Of a stretch of DNA of 64,000 nt, positions 62,301-64,000 are shown piece after piece. The stretch's first letter is position 1, and each line of letters begins with the position of its first letter. Made by a program: the position numbers and the translations under genes. The notes below the pieces were generated by a model that saw only the letters and a program-made list of their open reading frames with translations, searched no databases and was not told the DNA's origin. Where the stretch lies: contig NW_025407866.1 of NCBI RefSeq assembly GCF_003324165.1, forward strand, positions 43,543-107,542, in the 5' to 3' direction. This stretch comes from Naegleria lovaniensis (Eukaryota; Heterolobosea; Eutetramitea; Acrasida; Naegleriidae).

Positions 62301-63245
62301 CAAGAATTCCAACGGTTTGATAAAAGCTTCTACGAGTCCAATTCGAACAGTGGAACTGAATATGACACGAAATTTCTCAAGGACTGCCCACAACCTTCTC
62401 AAGATGAACTCAGAAAGGAATACATTGCATTGGATCCAGGTGTTCGATGCTTCATGTATGGTTATGATAGTAATGGAGACGCGTTGGAGTTTGCCGCTCA
62501 AGGAGAAAACACCATACTCTTTTCCCTTTCTCTAAAGCAAGATCAGCTCAGGTCGGAAATTGCCAAGAACAAATTTCTAAAATACAATTCTCGGCAGGAA
62601 CGAAAATTTTATAAGGGTTTAAGAAAAGCCTTAAAAAAGAAGATTAGAAGGCTGGAAAGCAAAATTAGAAATAAGGTGAATGATATGCATAACAAAATCA
62701 TTGACTATTTAACTTTCCACTATTCTGAAATTATAATACCTGAATTTAATGTCAAGGCCATGATTGCAAGAAAACAAAAACAAAGGAAGCGTCAAGGAAA
62801 AGAAGATACCACGTGTCAAGGACAAGAAGGTTATACTAATGGCCAAACGGAGAATATGGATGTGCGAACAGAACCTCTTGTTGCATCGTCTTCACCATTC
62901 GAAGGATGGGAATCAAGGGACACCACTACGAGTGAAACCACCACCAACACTTCCGAATGGGTTGGAAGAAAAATTACTAGAAAAACTGTTCGCCAAATGT
63001 TGCGATTTAGACACTATGATTTTCGAATGAAACTCTTGCAAAAGGCAGAAATGCGTGGATGCAAGGTACATGTTGTCACAGAACAATATACATCGAAAAC
63101 GTGTGGAAATTGTTCAGTGATCAAGGAAGACCTTTATGGAAGCAAATGGTTTCATTGCAATCATTGTCACTTCCACATCCCTCGTGACGGTAATGGAGCA
63201 AGAAATATTTTGATCAAGAATTACCATCATTTATTACATTGGTAA
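59325..63245 (+). CDS. Fanzor (eukaryotic TnpB-like RNA-guided nuclease) with SANT/Myb-like N-terminal extension
   Basis: Exons 59325-62064 and 62206-63245, intron 141 bp (gtatgt...tcaag); 1259 residues. The catalytic half has RuvC-I ALDPGVRCFMYG (Asp990), RuvC-II IIIPEFNVKAM (Glu1093), the zinc finger TSKTCGNC...FHCNHC (Cys1213, 1216, 1231, 1234) and RuvC-III IPRDGNGARNIL (Asp1241), all intact. The TnpB-like N-terminal lobe runs from about 688 (YFVRTKKVRLKLTSEQKKVF). Preceding it: a Pro-rich start with FPPNP repeats; two SANT/Myb-like helical modules at 252-297 (WSKIGTFFFDRSINSLKKKY) and 390-435 (IYRDYFIHRTFQSLKNKVRR); Cys clusters (481-548); and a 10-residue repeat linker (581-660). A ~65-residue loop separates RuvC-II from the finger. 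Family members cut DNA guided by an RNA encoded at the 3' end. The fusion is unusually long for Fanzor. Confidence 0.9.
61065..61304 (+). repeat. 30-bp minisatellite (8 copies) inside the Fanzor gene
   Basis: Eight head-to-tail 30-bp units, in frame, encode Glu-Asn-(Gly/Glu)-Val-(Asn/Ser)-Ser-Ser-(Thr/Ala)-(Thr/Ile)-Ala. Units differ at two to four bases. It forms a flexible Ser/Thr-rich linker between the N-terminal modules and the nuclease. Confidence 0.92.
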
Positions 63246-63309
63246 GTTGAAGAGACAACTAAAATGATTCATCATTCGGGCCATAGATCTATATAATAAT
63301 AACTATGTG

Positions 63310-63428
63310 ATTATCATTCTGTCAAGATGATAATTCCGTCTCTCGTGTGAGAGATGAGTATGTGATCGGAGCACTTTAAAACACCAAAAAATCATTGTTA
63401 TCATTGATGGAGTATGGTGTGCTCTCCG
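63310..63428 (+). ncRNA. Candidate guide (omega/f) RNA scaffold downstream of Fanzor
   Basis: Three hairpins lie in 119 bp beginning 65 nt after the stop. Stem 1 is ATTATCAT (63310-63317) with ATGATAAT (63327-63334). Stem 2 is TCTCTC (63339-63344), loop GTGT, GAGAGA (63349-63354). Stem 3 is compound: CGGAG...ACACCA (63367-63386) with TGGTGT...CTCCG (63415-63428), and an inner ATCA/TGAT pair. In TnpB and Fanzor systems the guide-RNA scaffold overlaps or follows the 3' end of the nuclease gene. Transcription is not shown; assignment is positional inference. Confidence 0.45.
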
Positions 63429-63560
63429 AGTAAGTGTTGTTGTTGTATTTTTAACGCGTGTGACTTTTTAATTTTGTAAAGATATTCTTTGTTGTGATGA
63501 TGGAATACACTCGGAACGATCTTTCTCTGTCATGGTATTTCATGCAAATAATAAAAAAAA

Positions 63561-63716
63561 ATGAAGGACACAAAGAAGGCTGTTTGTTTGTGCGTCGTAT
63601 TGGGGTTGGCTTGTTTGGCGTTGTATGCATTCATCATCATGGCTGCAATGATTGCGGTAAAGACACCAGTGAAAGACGGAAAACTGACTTTCGCAGGATA
63701 TTTGAACAACAACTAA
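63561..63716 (+). CDS. Small single-pass membrane protein
   Basis: 51 residues starting after a run of nine A residues (63552-63560), ending in TAA at 63714-63716. It begins MKDTKKAVCLCVVLGLACLA, continues LYAFIIMAAMIAV, then KTPVKDGKLTFAGYLNNN: a basic start, one membrane helix (about 7-33) and a short hydrophilic tail. No family recognised. The start context and clean helix support a real gene; it could also be a conserved short peptide linked to the upstream element. Confidence 0.55.
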   Translation: MKDTKKAVCLCVVLGLACLALYAFIIMAAMIAVKTPVKDGKLTFAGYLNNN

Positions 63717-64000
63717 AGAAACCATGCATGTTTAAGGCATCGTATCCGTAATCATTCGGAACCACATCAATCAGTACTTAACTGAAAACTCGTAACAATT
63801 CTCAACTCTCCTTCAGCTGAAGATCTTGTTACGCCTCTTGATGAGATCTCTAATTGAATATCGATGACTTTATAACCCAACATGGAAAATTACGTTTTTG
63901 ACTTCTTTAAATGTCATGTTGCTTGATTGAGTTTAGCTGGTTTTGTATTATTTCCACCATTCAAAAATCTTTCATTAATTGAACATTTTTCAACCAAACA

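Overview
The window is nuclear DNA from a protist, most likely a Naegleria-like heterolobosean amoeboflagellate. The evidence is gene-dense, AT-rich sequence; short GT-AG introns (mostly 46-141 bp, once 269 bp); start codons preceded by A-runs; nuclear-type tRNA genes; and typically eukaryotic genes (PKA regulatory subunit, PP1, RPB7, ASCC3, F-box, BTB and MORN proteins). There is no bacterial operon organisation. The genus call is inference from style and protein resemblance; nothing was searched.

Layout. 0-21 kb is ordinary housekeeping and signalling DNA: two related NHL-type proteins, a DUF985 cupin, an NmrA-like oxidoreductase, PKA-R, tRNA-Gly(GCC), a 58-residue bL33m ribosomal protein, RPB7 with a 12-nt first exon, a coiled-coil protein, an unknown protein, a MORN-repeat protein, tRNA-Val(TAC), a PQ-loop transporter, a methyltransferase, an ADP-ribosylglycohydrolase, and an unknown protein with possible polymerase-like acidic residues. 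21-27 kb is accessory DNA. It holds three small paralogues with an N-terminal Cys cluster and an acidic tail (SUMO-interaction motifs clear in two of them), gene debris, an acidic repeat ORF, and an inverted repeat whose 68-bp cores differ at one base and lie about 5 kb apart. 27-49 kb holds a split-exon kinase, a CHR-family transporter, a giant ASCC3/Slh1 helicase, a divergent glycyl-tRNA synthetase, and three consecutive ubiquitin-ligase-adaptor-like genes (F-box/SPRY, BTB/SPRY, F-box/LRR). 48.6-56 kb carries a head-to-head pyrimidine pair: aspartate carbamoyltransferase and glutamine-dependent carbamoyl-phosphate synthase. PP1 follows.

The most notable object is at 59.3-63.4 kb: a full-length Fanzor (eukaryotic TnpB-like RNA-guided nuclease). 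It has an intact RuvC D/E/D triad and a C4 zinc finger, one intron, and a very long N-terminal extension with two SANT/Myb-like modules, Cys clusters and an eight-copy 10-residue repeat linker. Three hairpins lie just downstream, where a guide (omega/f) RNA scaffold is expected. I take this Fanzor fusion plus putative RNA as the candidate undescribed system.

How the genes connect: CPSII and ATCase are steps 1-2 of UMP synthesis and share one intergenic region. PKA-R and PP1 are opposing arms of phosphorylation control. RPB7, bL33m, GlyRS, the tRNAs and ASCC3 belong to gene expression and ribosome quality control.
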